DNA of 64,000 nt from Laccaria trichodermophora (GCA_018417955.1 JACTVC010000007.1:1550001-1614000), one strand, 5' to 3'. Counted from the first letter of the stretch, positions 11,310-22,839 are shown. The notes: generated from the letters alone by a model not told the origin. Program-made: numbers and translations.

Positions 11310-11653
11310 CTTCAGTCGAGGTCTTTACCATCCCCCATGAGTTCTGGCGGAATCCAGCGGATTCCAAGTGGAATGTCGGAATTCCATGGAATTCCGACGG
11401 AAACTAGTTGGCTGGAGCCTCAGCCATTCTGGTTTCCAATTCCACAGAAATTCCAATGGAATCTGACGGAATCCGGTGGAAATGGTCGGAATCCGGGAGC
11501 CTCCCAGAACAGTTTCCATTGGAATCCATTGGAATTCCAACCAGATTCCATGGAATTCCAATGGAAAGTATATTCCAGTCAAATTCCAACAGATTCCGAG
11601 AGATTCCAATGAATTCCAATATTTGTTGTTGTTATTATAATATATAAAAAAAG

Positions 11654-11739
11654 AAGTGGATGCATAAGGATTGAACTCTAGCCTCGGGGAAGGTCATGTG
11701 AGGTCCAAGCAGCAACATTTCCACTACACCATATGGCCG
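11654..11739 (-). tRNA. tRNA-like Pol III unit (pseudo-tRNA or SINE head)
   Basis: Read on the minus strand, it begins GGCCATATGGTGTAGTGG, which contains a full match to the Pol III A box (TGGTGTAGTGG). It carries a B box GTTCAATCC about 50 bases on, and runs into a T6 tract that would end Pol III transcription. The spacing suggests a Ser/Leu-type tRNA with a long variable arm, but acceptor and T-arm pairing are poor, so a working tRNA is unlikely. It lies inside the element about 340 bases from its 5' end, antisense to the element. The same unit is at 26436-26521. Confidence 0.5.
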
Positions 11740-12181
11740 TTACAATTCTAGTAACATTTATTCCATACAACCCACCCTCACGGCCACCTTCCTAAACGAG
11801 TCGCGGCATTCGCCGGCGTCACCATCAGCATTCCGTTTTGCTGTCAACCACAACCACCGTCACCACAACCAGCACGGTCACCGCCAACCACGCCCACGCC
11901 AGCGGACAACGACGACAACACGACAACACGTCAACGCACGACGAGGACGACGACATGTCAACGCACGACAACGACGGACGACACGTCAATGCACGACAAC
12001 AACGACGATGGGTCGCGTCAACACATGACGACCACGCACGACACGTCAGCGACAACGAGGACGACACGTCAACGGACGACGACAACGACAAACGACAACG
12101 ACACGTCATGTCAGCGACGACGAGACAGCGCACGTCAACGGACAACGACGAGGACGACGGCGACACGTCAACGGACGACAA

Positions 12182-12565
12182 TGAGCCCCCTCCCTTTTCC
12201 CTCCCCCCTTCCTATTCCCTCCTCCTTCTTATTCCCTCCTCCTTCCTATTCCCTCCCCTTTCCTTTTCCCTCCCCCTTCCTTTGTCCTCCCCCTTCCCTG
12301 TCCCTCCCCTCCCTCTTCCCTCTCCCTTCCCTTTTCCCTCCCCCTTCCCTTGTCAATCCCCTATTTCTTGTGACCCCCCCCTTCCTTTTCCTTTTTCCCT
12401 TCCCCCCTTCCTTTACCCTTTTACCTTCCCCCCTTTCTTTTCCCTTTTCTCTTCTCCCCCCCCTTCCTTTTCCCTTTTCCCTTCCCCCCTCTTCCTTTTC
12501 CCTTTTCCCTTCCCCCTTCCCTCCTCATTTCCTGCCCCTTCCTTGCCCATCCCCTCCCTCTCTAG
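12182..12565 (+). repeat. Long pyrimidine tract in element A1
   Basis: Nearly uninterrupted C/T over some 380 bases, built from units like CCCTTCCTTTTCC and CCCTCCTTC. Equivalents lie in the other short elements (126-265, 3965-4190, 27125-27460). Such tracts can form triplex DNA; whether it matters for transposition is unknown. Confidence 0.85.
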
Positions 12566-12983
12566 TATACACTGTATGTAGTTCAATATATTTTGTATTA
12601 TAATTGAAATACATCATTATTTGATCTAAATCACTTGTGAATTTGTGAATTTCATAAGGAGGTTTGAATTTCTGACTTCAATAAATACAGCTCAAGTCAC
12701 CTGACCTCTACCTCAGTTCTGATCAGCACTAATCAGTCTTCTGGAATTCCATTCAGATTCCAGTGGAATCCATTGGAATTCCATTCAGATTCCGGTGGAA
12801 TCCATTGGAATTCCATTCAGAATCCGGTGGAATCCATTGGAATTCCATTCAGAATCCAGCGGAATCCACTGGAATTTGAGATTCCTACCATTCTGGTGGA
12901 CTCTGGATGGAATTCCGACATTCTATGGGAGTCCATCGGAGTCCGCCGGAACTCATGGGGGAGGGTAAAGTACTGCTTCAGTC

Positions 12984-13061
12984 ACCCATTTTAGGGTACC
13001 TATGAGGTAATCAATTCCTTGATTTAGGGTACAGGGTAGGGCCTGCATTGTATCAATCAGG
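12984..13061. other. Pre-insertion DNA between two KDZ elements, part of a dispersed repeat
   Basis: ATGAGGTAATCAATTCCTTG followed by TTTAGGGTAC resembles 58972-59010 (ATGAGGTACATCAATTCCTTG, TTTTAGGGTACC). Both elements therefore landed in an existing repeat. Rejoining across A1 gives CACTTCAGTCACCCA, identical over 15 bases to the terminus of the fold-back element at 21028. Confidence 0.45.
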
Positions 13062-13487
13062 ATGATGATGAGGTCTTTACACTCCCTGGGGTTTTCCATA
13101 TGGAATCCATGTGGAATGGCTGGATTCCACCATCCCTTCCATGGATTCCATATGGAATATTTTTGACTGAGTCCCCAGCTATTTTTTTATTCCATAGTCA
13201 CTATGGATTCCACATGGATGCCTTGGATCACTCCAGGTGGATTCCATTGGATTCCAATTAATTAATCCAGAGGGATTCCATGGACTCCAGTAATTTAATT
13301 ATGCATGAACTCCATGGACTGCAGTAATGACACATGGAATCCATGGACTACAGAAAATATACATGGAATCCATGGACTACAGGAAATATACATGGAATCC
13401 ATGGACTACAGTAATTATACATGGAATCCATGGACTGCAATAATTATATTTGCACCATTACATAACTAAATATTTTATCAAAAAGAA

Positions 13488-13573
13488 TGCTCACCTCAAG
13501 GATTGAACACTGGGCTCCATGAAGCATCACAGAGGATAAGCAAGGCAGCACTCTACCAGCTGAACCAGTTGAC
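13488..13573 (-). tRNA. tRNA-like Pol III unit (pseudo-tRNA or SINE head)
   Basis: On the minus strand it reads GGTCAACTGGTTCAGCTGG then TAGAGTGCTGCCTTG, very close to a tRNA D-arm region with an A box. A B box GTTCAATCC follows, and T5 comes shortly after. Pairing of the acceptor and T stems is imperfect, so a functional tRNA is doubtful. It sits about 420 bases from the 5' end and antisense to the element, as in copies A1 and A2, although its sequence is a different tRNA type. Confidence 0.5.
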
Positions 13574-13689
13574 CATTGAAAGACAATGTATTAACGTTAA
13601 TAAATGGTGTATTCGCATGGCGACACTCAGATCAACTGTCAGCGTTTGCCGAAACTCGTTTTGGGCGTCTTCAACAATCCATTGTTTGC

Positions 13690-14085
13690 TCCCACCACCA
13701 CCACTGCCGACAACAACAACCAGCACAACCAGCGTCAACCACACCACGTCGTCACCACCATTGTCCATGACAACAACAACAACAACAGCAACAGCCCCAC
13801 AGGAACACCAACAACAGCAGCAGCAACAGCAACAGCAACAGCATCACGAAGGACGTGGCGTCACCGCCATCGCCGCCCATCGCCTTGCCATCACCGTCAC
13901 CAACAAGGACGACAACAACGAGGACGATGAACAGGAACAGCAACAACAGCAACAGCATCACAAAGGACGTGGCGTCACCGCCATTGCTGCCCATCGATGC
14001 CCATTGACACCCATTGACGCCCATCGCCTCGCCTCGCCATCACCATCACCAACAACGACGAAAACAACAACAACAACAACGGCTG
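13690..14085 (+). repeat. CAA/CAG/CAC-rich low-complexity block
   Basis: Runs of CAACAACAAC and CAACAGCAACAG alternate with two copies of a 45-50 base module containing ACGTGGCGTCACCGCCAT. It lies between the terminal repeat and the first coding exon, matching the skewed arrays in the other KDZ copies. Apparent Gln- or Thr-rich frames on both strands come from composition. Confidence 0.65.
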
Positions 14086-14786
14086 ACCCCACCATGTCAC
14101 CCGTTGCCATCCACGCCGTTTAACCTGCCCAATCGCCAAATTGCCACCAAACGACCACAACGAGCCCAATTGCCTCTGTTCGATGAACAGCAGCAGCAGC
14201 ACCACCACCACTAGCATCCCCAGCACGAGATACACCCCACCCCATAAGTTTCTTATTGCCCCCCACGTTTTTTTTCACTTTTTTACTCTTTCTGTAGGTA
14301 AACCACACCCAAACGTCATCACAATGACCACGACGAGCCCGATTGCCTCCGTTTGACCAGCAGCACCGTCACCACCACCCTAGCATCCCCAGGACCAGCA
14401 CCACCCCCCACACCGTAAGTCTCCCATTGCTCCCCCACGTTTTTTCAATTTTTTTTAACTCTTTATCCATAGATAAACAACCACGACAAGCTCAATCATC
14501 TCCGTTTGACCAGCAGCACCATCACCACCACCACTAGCATCCCCAGCACCACCCCCCACCCTGTAAGTCTCTCCTCACCCCATTATTATCATTATTTTCT
14601 AATCTTTTTCTGTAGGTAAACTCCAGACCCACATCCCACAAGACACCCACTCACAAGACACCCACGCACAACACACACACGCACAACACACACACACACA
14701 ACACATGCACACATGACACACACACACACAACACACGCATGCATGACACACCAACCCACGACACATGCATGCATGCACCATCCAAC
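14086..14786. other. Upstream region with repeated module and CACA-rich block
   Basis: Three related modules of roughly 130 bases contain CCACGTTTTTT ... TTTTTAACTCTTT ... GTAGGTAAAC and CAGCAGCACC (14160-14300, 14340-14475, 14500-14625). A CACACACGCACAACACAC block follows (14630-14760). TTTCTGTAG/GTAAAC is repeated and could be intron acceptors of an untranslated leader (inference). Confidence 0.4.
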
Positions 14787-17098
14787 ATGGCATCCTGAAC
14801 CCGTGCCAAGGCAACGAAAACCTGCAGCGGGGTTGTTTGGACAACACTGCCTACCCGCAAACGTGGTCCTTCAAATGCCGGTGAGCAACAGCAAAAACAT
14901 CAGAAGAAGAAACACCAGGAAGACCCCAATGATGAGGGAGAGGAAGCAAATACGAAGGAGGCTCCGGGGCTGCAGAAACGGCATCATCACCCATCAGGAA
15001 AACAAGTGCAGCTAAAGCTGCAGAGGATGCAGCTCAAGGTACCCCAACAAAATTCACACCGTGCGTATCCCCTCATTCCTGTCTTTTCCCAGCACTGATC
15101 AGTTTCATAGGTCTGAGCAAGTGCTCATCAACAGTGGCATGGCCATTGCACCCCCCCCAGAGGGTTCCTGAGGGTGACTTATTGCACATGCCCCCTCCTC
15201 CAACATTTGCATGAAACCGTGAACGTTGCATGGATGAGGAATCTGCCTCCCCAAATGCTCCTAGCAAGACAAGTGAGAGTGATGGTGACAGTAGCAAGGG
15301 TGAGGGGGAGAACAGTAGCACCAACTCTGATGCCAATGAGAACAACAAGCATAGCAACAACAACAAGAACTCTAGCTCTGACCACAACAAGAACTCTGGC
15401 TCTGACAACAACAAGAACTCTGGCTCTGATCAGAACTCTGATGCTGACAAGAATTCTGACACCAACAAGAATTCCGATGACAACCAGGACAGTGACAAGA
15501 AAGACAACAACAACAACATCAACAACACTGCTGTCCCTACCCCCTCTCATGTACCCGTTCAACCTACCCCCACCCCTGCTTGTGTACCTGTCCAACCTAC
15601 CCCCACCCCCTCTCATGTACCCATTCAACAACCTACCCCCTCTCGTGTACCTGTTGGACTTAGCCCCACCCTCTCTCATAAACCTGTTGAAGATGGTGAT
15701 GCACCCACCACCATCCTTGCAACTGGTACCCCTTCAGGTAAATTGAGTTGCCTCTATATTTTTATTCTTTATTCATCTTTCTATGTATTAGTTACACCAC
15801 GAGTGCTTAATGAGGGTAATTCTTTTTATTCCTTTGTTTTCATGTATTCAAGTTCTTTTAGATATTGACATGGACAGCCCACCACCTATGGGGTCCTCTC
15901 ACAGCACAGGTGGTGTTTTACGTGGGAAGGCATATGGCAATGTTTTCAACTATGCTGACTTGCCGAAACTTTGTTTTTCTACAGGGAATCCCCAAATCAT
16001 GATTAAAGTTTTTGCCTATCTTGTGTATAATGATCCTGTTTCTGTTTCTGTTGTTCCAGATCCATCTGTTCGTCCTAATGTCTCTTTTGTTGTTTCTACA
16101 ATTCCTCCACTCAACTGTGCTTTGGTATTGAAGAAGATTGCTGATCGCCTTGAAGCTGTTACATGTAAGTTATATATAATTTATTAAACTTCCTAATTAC
16201 TGATTATTCAAAGTGGCTCATATTTTTTTACAATCCAACATTTCTGGCCCATGCTTGTAGAACTTGCTTGGGCCATATTCCCGTCTTTTGGAACGGAATG
16301 AAAGTCTTGAATACAATTCTGAGAATGAATGTCATATTTTATGTGTGAGTAATATTACCATGATATCTTCATGATTTATAATTTGCTTTCTAGTGCCTTC
16401 CACCAGAGCCACGCTTTTCCTTTTCAGCTGCTTCTTCATATCCTCCTTCCACCCGTACTTCACTCTCACCACACTAAGTCTGAATCTGATTCTCATGCTT
16501 CCACCACTGTTGATATCTCTGGTTCTTTGTCCACTACTAAGCAGGGTCGTGTTGATGAAGAGTTGCTCATAAAACTTGAATCAGCCAGCATCAAATTTGA
16601 TCGCAGTCTTTGCTATGATACCAATCCTACTCTTCAGATCATTTACAAACGCTATACTGTTGCGAACACCATCATTTCTCAGGTGTATGATATGGTTAAT
16701 GATCGATCCTGGCCAAAAGAGCTAGGAAAGCCTCCGAACCAGACCGAAATCATCTGTCTCTTTGTGGCTAAGACTACTTGGCACCAAACCTATGCTAAAC
16801 TTCTTCCTCGTGTGGAGGGCTATCAGGATATGCGTGCATGGTTGGAGGATCCTGATACTTGTTCTGATCTTGAGCTTTGGGGTGAAACCAAATCCTGGTA
16901 CACTACATCTGATTTATCTGATTGGCTTGATTCCAAAGACAAGGCAGTGAAAAAACGGAAGGGGAAGGAAAAGGAAAAGGATAAGGAAAAGGAAAAGGGG
17001 GCATCTAGATCAGCAAAGGTGAAGGTGAAGGAAAAGACAAAGGTAGCATCAGAGTCTAGTAAAAGTCACAAGAAGAAGACAGGTATAAGCTCTAAAGG
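14787..17098 (+). pseudogene. Accessory N-terminal module of the KDZ gene, broken copy
   Basis: It corresponds to the accessory modules at 7721-9776 and 39381-41928. The first exon starts ATG at 14787 but has TGA as codon 4 (14796-14798), then continues openly with TRAKATKTC and PTRKRGPSN. The next exon (about 15230-15737) is a Ser/Asn/Asp-rich acidic stretch followed by Pro-rich repeats (VPVQPTPTP). Exon 15862-16164 holds STGGVLRGKAYGNVFNYAD. A small exon is probable near 16262-16345. Exon 16394-17098 carries FVAKTTWHQTYAKLLP, YQDMRAWLEDPD and a Lys/Glu-rich tail. The frame closes at TAG 17100-17102, but a donor overlaps it (GG|GTAGGA), and splicing to 17166 keeps the frame. Confidence 0.65.
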
Positions 17099-17165
17099 GT
17101 AGGATAATTTGTGTTTTGTTTTTTGATTTCATTTTCATTGTATTTTTGGTTTACCTTGATTGTAG

Positions 17166-19484
17166 AGTTTGGTTCATGAATATGTTACTTGCCTTGGGCT
17201 GTTTGCTTTTTACGTTTCTTTCTATGCTACTTGCCTGGGGCTATTTGCTCTTTGGGTTCCTTTCTATGCTCTGTGGCAGATACTACAAATATTTGCAAGT
17301 CTTTAGCCCTTTGATGGTGCTTATGTTTTTGTGTCCTGGCGTAAAAGCTGCATCAATGGAACAGCCATTTCCAGAGATTTCATTCAAAGTGTTCAACACT
17401 TTTATTGAACAGAATTTTAGCTCAAAAATATCACTTGCTACAGTTTTGATGCTCTTATTCACAATCAATGAAAATACAGACTTGCTAAATTTGCATCAAT
17501 GCCAACAGAATCCACAGCTTAAAGGAATTGAAAGGAGAGTGGATTTGAGTGCATGGATTAAGTCACTTGCATGTGAAATCCGATCACAGACAACAGAAAC
17601 AAATTTCAAAACATTATTCAAGAAATCTGATGTTTTAAAATCGCTTCCTGATACTGAAGTGATTAATGTCCTTGGGACAAAACTAAATGGCCTTTCTGAT
17701 GTCTTAGGCTTAAAGGCTTATGGAAATAATGGGAAGTTAATTAAAAAACTTCAACCTATTTCTAAAAAGGCTATACAACCAATTAAAATAATTTGTCCAC
17801 CATTTGTTGCTTGCTCTGATAAAAAGTGCAAAGGATGCAGCATTTTGCAGTTGACAGATAATGATGCTATTCCTCATGTTACACTCCTCAAAGGTTCTGA
17901 AATCTTTAAAAATGTAGCTGTTCTTAGTGGCTATTGCACAAATTGCGAGACTCATTATTTTTCAGACCATGAGACATATAAAGACTTAGAGTCTATCTTC
18001 CTAATGCAAAGTACTTGAAAGTTGGACAAAATCTATATGTTGATCGAATTTTTTCTAATGCTGTTATGAATGGCATTTATAGTTTTCATGCATCAACAGC
18101 TGCATATGCTGAATTTTGGACCAATAGCTATGGCAAAACAAATGCATTTAAAGTTCAAAGACGTCAAATTTGGCATACATTCATCCAGGAATCAATTCGT
18201 ACACTTTCCCAGGCTTCAAATGTTCTCTTTGAAGTGGCTGATGACTCTTCAATTCAAGATGTGACTCATGATGCATTTGCTATATTAGGAGAACAAGGAG
18301 GTATAAGACTTGCCAATAAACATGCTTGTTCTGAATGTACTCAGGAATATAAATCTGTGGCTGATTGGGTGCCACCTGCCAATGATGCAGCAGCAGCACT
18401 TGGTGTTGATGAAAATCGAGCTGTTCCTGCATTAGCAGAAAATGTTGCTAGAGCAGAAAGAAGCAACACTACAGATGACAATAATAATATGGATGTTGAT
18501 GTTGAAACTCAAAAAGGAGTTGTAAAGATGGTTGTTATGGATGGTATTGTTATGGGACCAACTCATTGTGCTTTTGATAATTGTACAGGTGCTCTTGCTA
18601 ATGCTCATGGGCATGGAGAGTCATTTTGTAAAGTTCACAGAACTCAGTTTCAAAATCGCTGTCGTGTATGTGATTGTACAAATGATAGAGTGCAGAGTAC
18701 ACAGGCTTGTCAACAACACCGCAATGAGTGGTACAAATATACACAGTCACGATCAGCTTCTAGCTTAGCAGGAGTCCATCGAATGTTAAATCATCCTAAT
18801 GAGAATCATGAATGGAATGGTGAAAGATTGGTAAATGAACAGCCTCATGATGAAGAAGCACCTGAACCTGAAAAAAAGAATTATTTCAGTCCAGGTCGCT
18901 TTTATTGTGTTGAAACAATTTGTGCTCCTTGTGGAGTAGTAATTGCTTGGACAAAATTTGCAAAGTCTGAGTCACCAACAAATATTTTGAGATTTTTGGC
19001 AGCTACATATCCAACTGAAGCCACAAGACCTGATTATGTATGCATTGATAAAGCCTGTCAGGTTCTCAGAACTAGTATTCAAAATGGAACCTGGGATGAA
19101 TGGAGTAAAACTACTCGTATCATTGTGGATGCATATCATTACATCAATCACTGTGTTTTGGATTGGCTTTGCTGAGTGTTTTGCAATCCTGCACCACTTG
19201 ATGGATCAGCACCAAATTTAGTTATTGAAGCAGAGACAAAAGATGGTGAAAAGTATTTGAAACAAGCTTTCAATACTCAAGCATGTGAACAATTGAATGG
19301 GTGGATTGGAGGATTTGAATCAATCTTGAAAAGGATGACAGTTGATAACTTCAATTGGTTCTTGCATGTGATGCTGTTTTACCATACAAGAAATGTTCTG
19401 GATAAGATAAGAGAAAGGGAGGAGAAGAAGAGTCAGAATCAAGAGTTTGCTGAAGAAGATGGTGATGATGATGATGATATGTAG
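17166..19484 (+). pseudogene. KDZ transposase module (CxC5/CxC6), broken copy
   Basis: It opens with a long hydrophobic stretch (17170-17350; LLALGCLLFTFLSMLLAWG), then PFPEISFKVF, a CxC5-like cluster (ICPPFVACSDKKCKGC ... GYCTNCETHYFSDHE), a CxC6-like cluster (HCAFDNC ... CKVH ... CRVCDC ... CQQH), GRFYCVETICAPCGVV, and catalytic-type motifs DYVCIDKACQ, IVDAYHYINH and ACEQLNGWIGG. It ends in an acidic Asp-rich tail at 19484. Two breaks are visible. A deletion and frameshift lie near 17990-18010 (after SDHETYKDLE), and TGA stands at 19173-19175 where the intact copy at 4.9 kb has CGA (Arg). The introns of the intact copy are absent here. This copy should not make full-length transposase. Confidence 0.85.
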
Positions 19485-19848
19485 TTAGTTGAAATAAAGT
19501 TGAAGTATGTAAAAATAAAGTTTGTATATAGCTGACAAATTTGATAGCACATGTTATTCTCAAAGTTCAATAGGATTATTCCATGAACTCTTCCATATGG
19601 AATCCAGATGGAATAGCCCATGGAATCCAGGTATTTCAGATGGAATAGTCCATGGAATCCAAAGAAATAGTCATGGAATGGTCCATAGGATTCCATCTTC
19701 ATTCCATACCATTCCATGGTAGAAATCCATTCCATCTACCATTCCATCTTCATTCCATGGTGGGAATCCATGGAATTTATCCATTCCATCCTCATTCCAT
19801 ACCAGTCCATGTGGAACATCCTGGGGAGTGTAAAGTATTGATGATGAT

Positions 19849-20435
19849 GGCCATCCTCATTGTGACTGGTATGCTGGCAGTCGAGTGGAGGTGGATTGGG
19901 TGCCTCACAGGTGTCACCACAATAATCAGAATCAATTTCGTGGTAGCGACTCTGATTGTGCCCAGGGGTGAAATCACAGGTGTGTTGATATTCATCATCT
20001 TCCCTGCAAGTGTAAAAGTTTGGATTGTAGCCACAATGATCATGGTTCGCTGGATCTGGCTGAAAAGGCTTCTTCATCAGAGGTAGAATTGCGGGATCCC
20101 ACTGTTGGTGAGTTTTCTCATGATCATAAGGATCTGTTGTAGATTGAGGGTGAGGGGAGTGGGCATGGGAATTTATGGGTGCTCATTGGTAGTCCTGACC
20201 ACAATCACAATAATCTGCCAAAGATTGTGAACGAGGAGAGTGTGGACCAGAGTTGGTGGATGCTCATGGGTGACTGGTAGCTACCACTTAGATCATGTAC
20301 TCCTGACAGTTGCCATGAGCAATCTTCATCAACTACCATGAATTCATTCATGGCAAACATTTCATTGCAAATCTTCCTCAAATTTGTTTCATTCCTCCCC
20401 AGAAACTCTTCATTCTCCTTGGTAGACCTATTCAT
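19849..20435 (-). pseudogene. Unrecognised decayed reading frame, His/Cys/Asp-rich
   Basis: On the minus strand a largely open frame runs from about 20435 (KENEEFLGRNETNLRKIC, MNEFMVVDEDCSW) to the KDZ insertion site at 19848, through KKPFQPDPANHDHCGYNP and DFTPGHNQSRYHEIDSDYCG. It has at least one stop, and frame changes are likely. I do not recognise it. It may belong to the same decayed gene as 20817-21027. The KDZ element at 13070-19840 was inserted into it. Confidence 0.3.
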
Positions 20436-20800
20436 TCACCATTTCATTTCCTAAGGGCAATCTATTCATTCAATATTTCATTCCCTCATGGCAACCTATT
20501 CATTCAATATTTACTATTTTATTCAATATTCATTCCCTTATGGCAACCTATTCATTCAACATTTCATTCACCCCAGTAATGATTTCATTTGTCTTGACCT
20601 GTACTTCAATATCCACTTCATTCCCTCACAGCAACCTCATCATCTTGCTTTGTTTCATCTCATGAGCCACTTCATTTCCTCTCAGCCTCATCATCTTCCC
20701 TCAGGCTCTGTTTTATTCATCCCTGGTATTCATTTCATTCATGCTTTTTCATTTCTCTCCAGCAACTGCTTCATCAAATATTACATTCACTTAGGGTAGA
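20410..20800 (+). repeat. Degenerate CATTCATT-rich minisatellite
   Basis: Imperfect units of roughly 35-55 bases contain CAACCTATTCATTCA, ATATTTCATTCCCTCATGG and similar, repeated about seven times. The array overlaps the upstream end of the decayed frame at 19849-20435. No gene is seen in it. Confidence 0.6.
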
Positions 20801-20816
20801 TATTTCTTCATAGCTA

Positions 20817-21027
20817 TGATTAGTCATCATATTCAAAATACAAGTCTTCATCATGATCCTCTTCTTCCACATCTGAGTGGTTTTCCTCAATATCCAGCCC
20901 CTCATCCTCCAGCATCTCCTCCTCATCTAAATCTCATTCAAAATCATTATCAGCCACTTTCTTCTTTCTCAAGTCTGTCCGAATTGGGTATGTTGTAGGC
21001 CAATCTGGAAAAATATCTTGACTTATC
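20817..21027 (-). pseudogene. C-terminal part of an unidentified gene split by a fold-back element
   Basis: Removing the element at 21028-24558 and one target copy makes the minus-strand frame at 24559-24868 continue here. ARRCAEEWQPIL is followed by QDIFPDWPTTYPIRTDLRKK and then an acidic tail (DEEEMLEDEGLDIEE, DVEEEDHDEDLYFEYDD) ending at TAA near 20820. One in-frame TGA lies before the tail, where CGA is a plausible ancestor. No family is recognised; the acidic C-terminus is the only clear property. Confidence 0.45.
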
Positions 21028-22029
21028 CACTTCAGTCACCCACTGACAACTGACTATTAGTCTTGCAAACTCCATGAATACTACAGGACTAAATGTCAGG
21101 GTGTATATCTATATTGTATATATTCTGGGCTTGTATATTTCCACTTTTACCTAAATATATTTTGTTGTGCAATGTCACACTCAATATATTTCTAGTGTGT
21201 CACACACCCCAAAATATATTTCCTATGGCTGGACCCTGAATTGTGACTGTCACAATGTAGAAATATATTTCTTGTCTGGGATGGACTTGGGATATATTTT
21301 GCAGCTAGGGTTGACTAAGGATATATATTTTCAGCCACAAGGGGTGTCTGGGGTCCTATATTTAAGAGAAAAACTTGGGCTTTTTTTAATATAGGGGATA
21401 GGGGATTTACCTATTATTTTGTAGGCAGAATACCCTCATTGGGATGTTTGTTGACAGATATTTACCAATGGGTTTGACCCATGTGTAGTATATGCATTGA
21501 TGTGTGCACTATTTCCTAATTGGGAAAAGTGTTACACTTTTTTCTGCCACACCTGATGTCAGGCACAGTGTGCATTTGGGTGGGTAACTGTTTCCCATGC
21601 TTTTTGGGCCAGAAGAGTTAATGGCTAGCAATGGTGTGGTCATTGTTAGTGATGATGTGTGCACTATTTCCTAATTGGGCCATTTCCTAATTAAGAAAAG
21701 CGTTACACTTTTTTCTGACAAACCTCATGTCAGGCACAGTGCACATTTAGGTTGGGAACTGTTTCCCATGCTTTTTGGGCCAGAAGAATTAATGGCTAGC
21801 ATGGTGTGGTCATTGTTAATGATGATGTGCGCACTATTTCCTAATTAAGAAAAGCGTTACATTTTTTTCTGACACACCTGATGTCAGGCACAGTGCGCAT
21901 TTGGGTGGGGAATTATTTCCCACGCTTTTTGGGCCAGAAGACTTAATGGCTAGCAGGGTGTTGTCATTGTTAATGATGATGTTCGCATGTTTCCCAATTG
22001 GGAAAGTCATTACATAATATCACTTTGGT

Positions 22030-22400
22030 TTGTATTGTCTGCTTTTTTCATTACAACACTTTGTAGTGTCCGCTTTATTGATTAGAAAATTGTGTAGTGT
22101 TCACTTTTTTCATTACAACACTTTGTAGTGTCCACTTTATTCATTATAAAATTGTGTAGTGTCCGATTTTTTCATTAAAACACTTTGTAGTGTCCGCTTT
22201 ATTCATCAGAAAATTGTGTAGTGTCCCCTTTTTTCATTACAACACTTTGTAGTGTCCGGTTTGTTCATCAGAAAATTGTGTAGTGTCTGCTTTTTTCATT
22301 ACAACACTTTGTAGTGGCCGCTTTTTTCATTACAATTCTGTGTAGTATCCCCTTTTTTCATCAGAAAATTCTGCGGTATTCGCTTTTTTCATCAGAAAAC
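22030..22400 (+). repeat. GTAGTGTCCGCTTT minisatellite, left arm
   Basis: About twelve units of roughly 30 bases alternate between ACACTTTGTAGTGTCCGC and AAAATTGTGTAGTGTCCGC, separated by TTTTTTCATT or TTTATTCATCAG. The reverse-complement array in the right arm is about twice as long, so the arms have expanded unequally. Confidence 0.85.
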
Positions 22401-22839
22401 TTTGTGGTCTGCCTTTCTGATATATTGTCACTCCAGTAAAACAGCTCTTCATCATCTGGAATTCATACACCAGTTGTGTTTTGACTGAGCATCAAGTGTC
22501 CTAACTTTCCCCTTGAACAGCATCTGATAGTAGCCTGAACAACTGGCAAATCAATCACTGATATCTTCTTGAAGGAGATCATGTTGAGGTTGGGTATGGT
22601 CAGAGAAAGATGGACAGAGATGACTCCCCAAGGAGATGCAATGAATGTTGGACAACATGACTGAAGCTAGTCAAGGGAACAATGAGAACACTTGATGGTC
22701 AGTCAACACACAATTTGTGTATGGATTCTAAATGATGAAGAGGTTTTTGGCTGGAGTCAGGTTCTGTGAAACAATGAGCTATATTTCCAGGAAGCTGCAG
22801 GATATCAGAAAGGCAAACCACGAAGTTTTGTAATGAAAG

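Larger units (their letters stand above)
11318..12975 (+). mobile_element. Complete non-autonomous KDZ-type element, copy A1
   Basis: It starts GAGGTCTTTACCATCCCCC and ends GGGGGAGGGTAAAGTACTG, with the 8-bp duplication CTTCAGTC at 11310-11317 and 12976-12983. The next inner bases pair as ATGAGTTCTGGCGGA and TCCGCCGGAACTCAT. Subterminal units are CCATTGGAATCC-like at both ends. Going inward from the left: units to about 11620, a tRNA-like unit on the minus strand (11654-11739), a CACGTCAACG/GACGAC-rich stretch (11900-12180), a pyrimidine tract (12182-12565), an AT-rich stretch and the right-end units (12740-12960). It is nearly identical to 26100-27836 except for length changes in the low-complexity parts. 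Interior frames are low-complexity artefacts. Confidence 0.9.
13070..19840 (+). mobile_element. KDZ transposon with a broken transposase gene, 6.8 kb
   Basis: The left end GAGGTCTTTACACTCCC and right end GGGGAGTGTAAAGTATTG form the terminal inverted repeat, flanked by the 8-bp duplication ATGATGAT (13062-13069 and 19841-19848). Subterminal units are TCCATATGGAATCCATG-like at both ends (13090-13440 and 19590-19815). The left block includes about five tandem units of roughly 32 bases around ACATGGAATCCATGGACTAC. Next come a tRNA-like unit, a CAA/CAG-rich block, a CACA-rich block and then the accessory and transposase modules on the plus strand. Nonsense and frameshift changes indicate loss of function. 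Confidence 0.9.

Noticed and set aside
11825..12603. Frames of 118-247 codons in copy A1
   Set aside because: Same composition artefact; the corresponding frames in copy A2 have different lengths because of indels in the repeats.
13503..14235. Gln-, Thr- and Val-rich frames on both strands
   Set aside because: Products of CAA/CAG/CAC repeats; no homology to exons of the other KDZ copies.
15073..15679. Minus-strand frames opposite the acidic exon
   Set aside because: Shadows of the Asn/Asp/Ser-rich exon on the plus strand, which matches the acidic region of the sister elements.
21167..21394. Frame of 75 codons present almost identically at 24192-24419 on the other strand
   Set aside because: Identity comes from the two arms of the fold-back palindrome; there is no evidence of selection on protein sequence and no recognisable motif.
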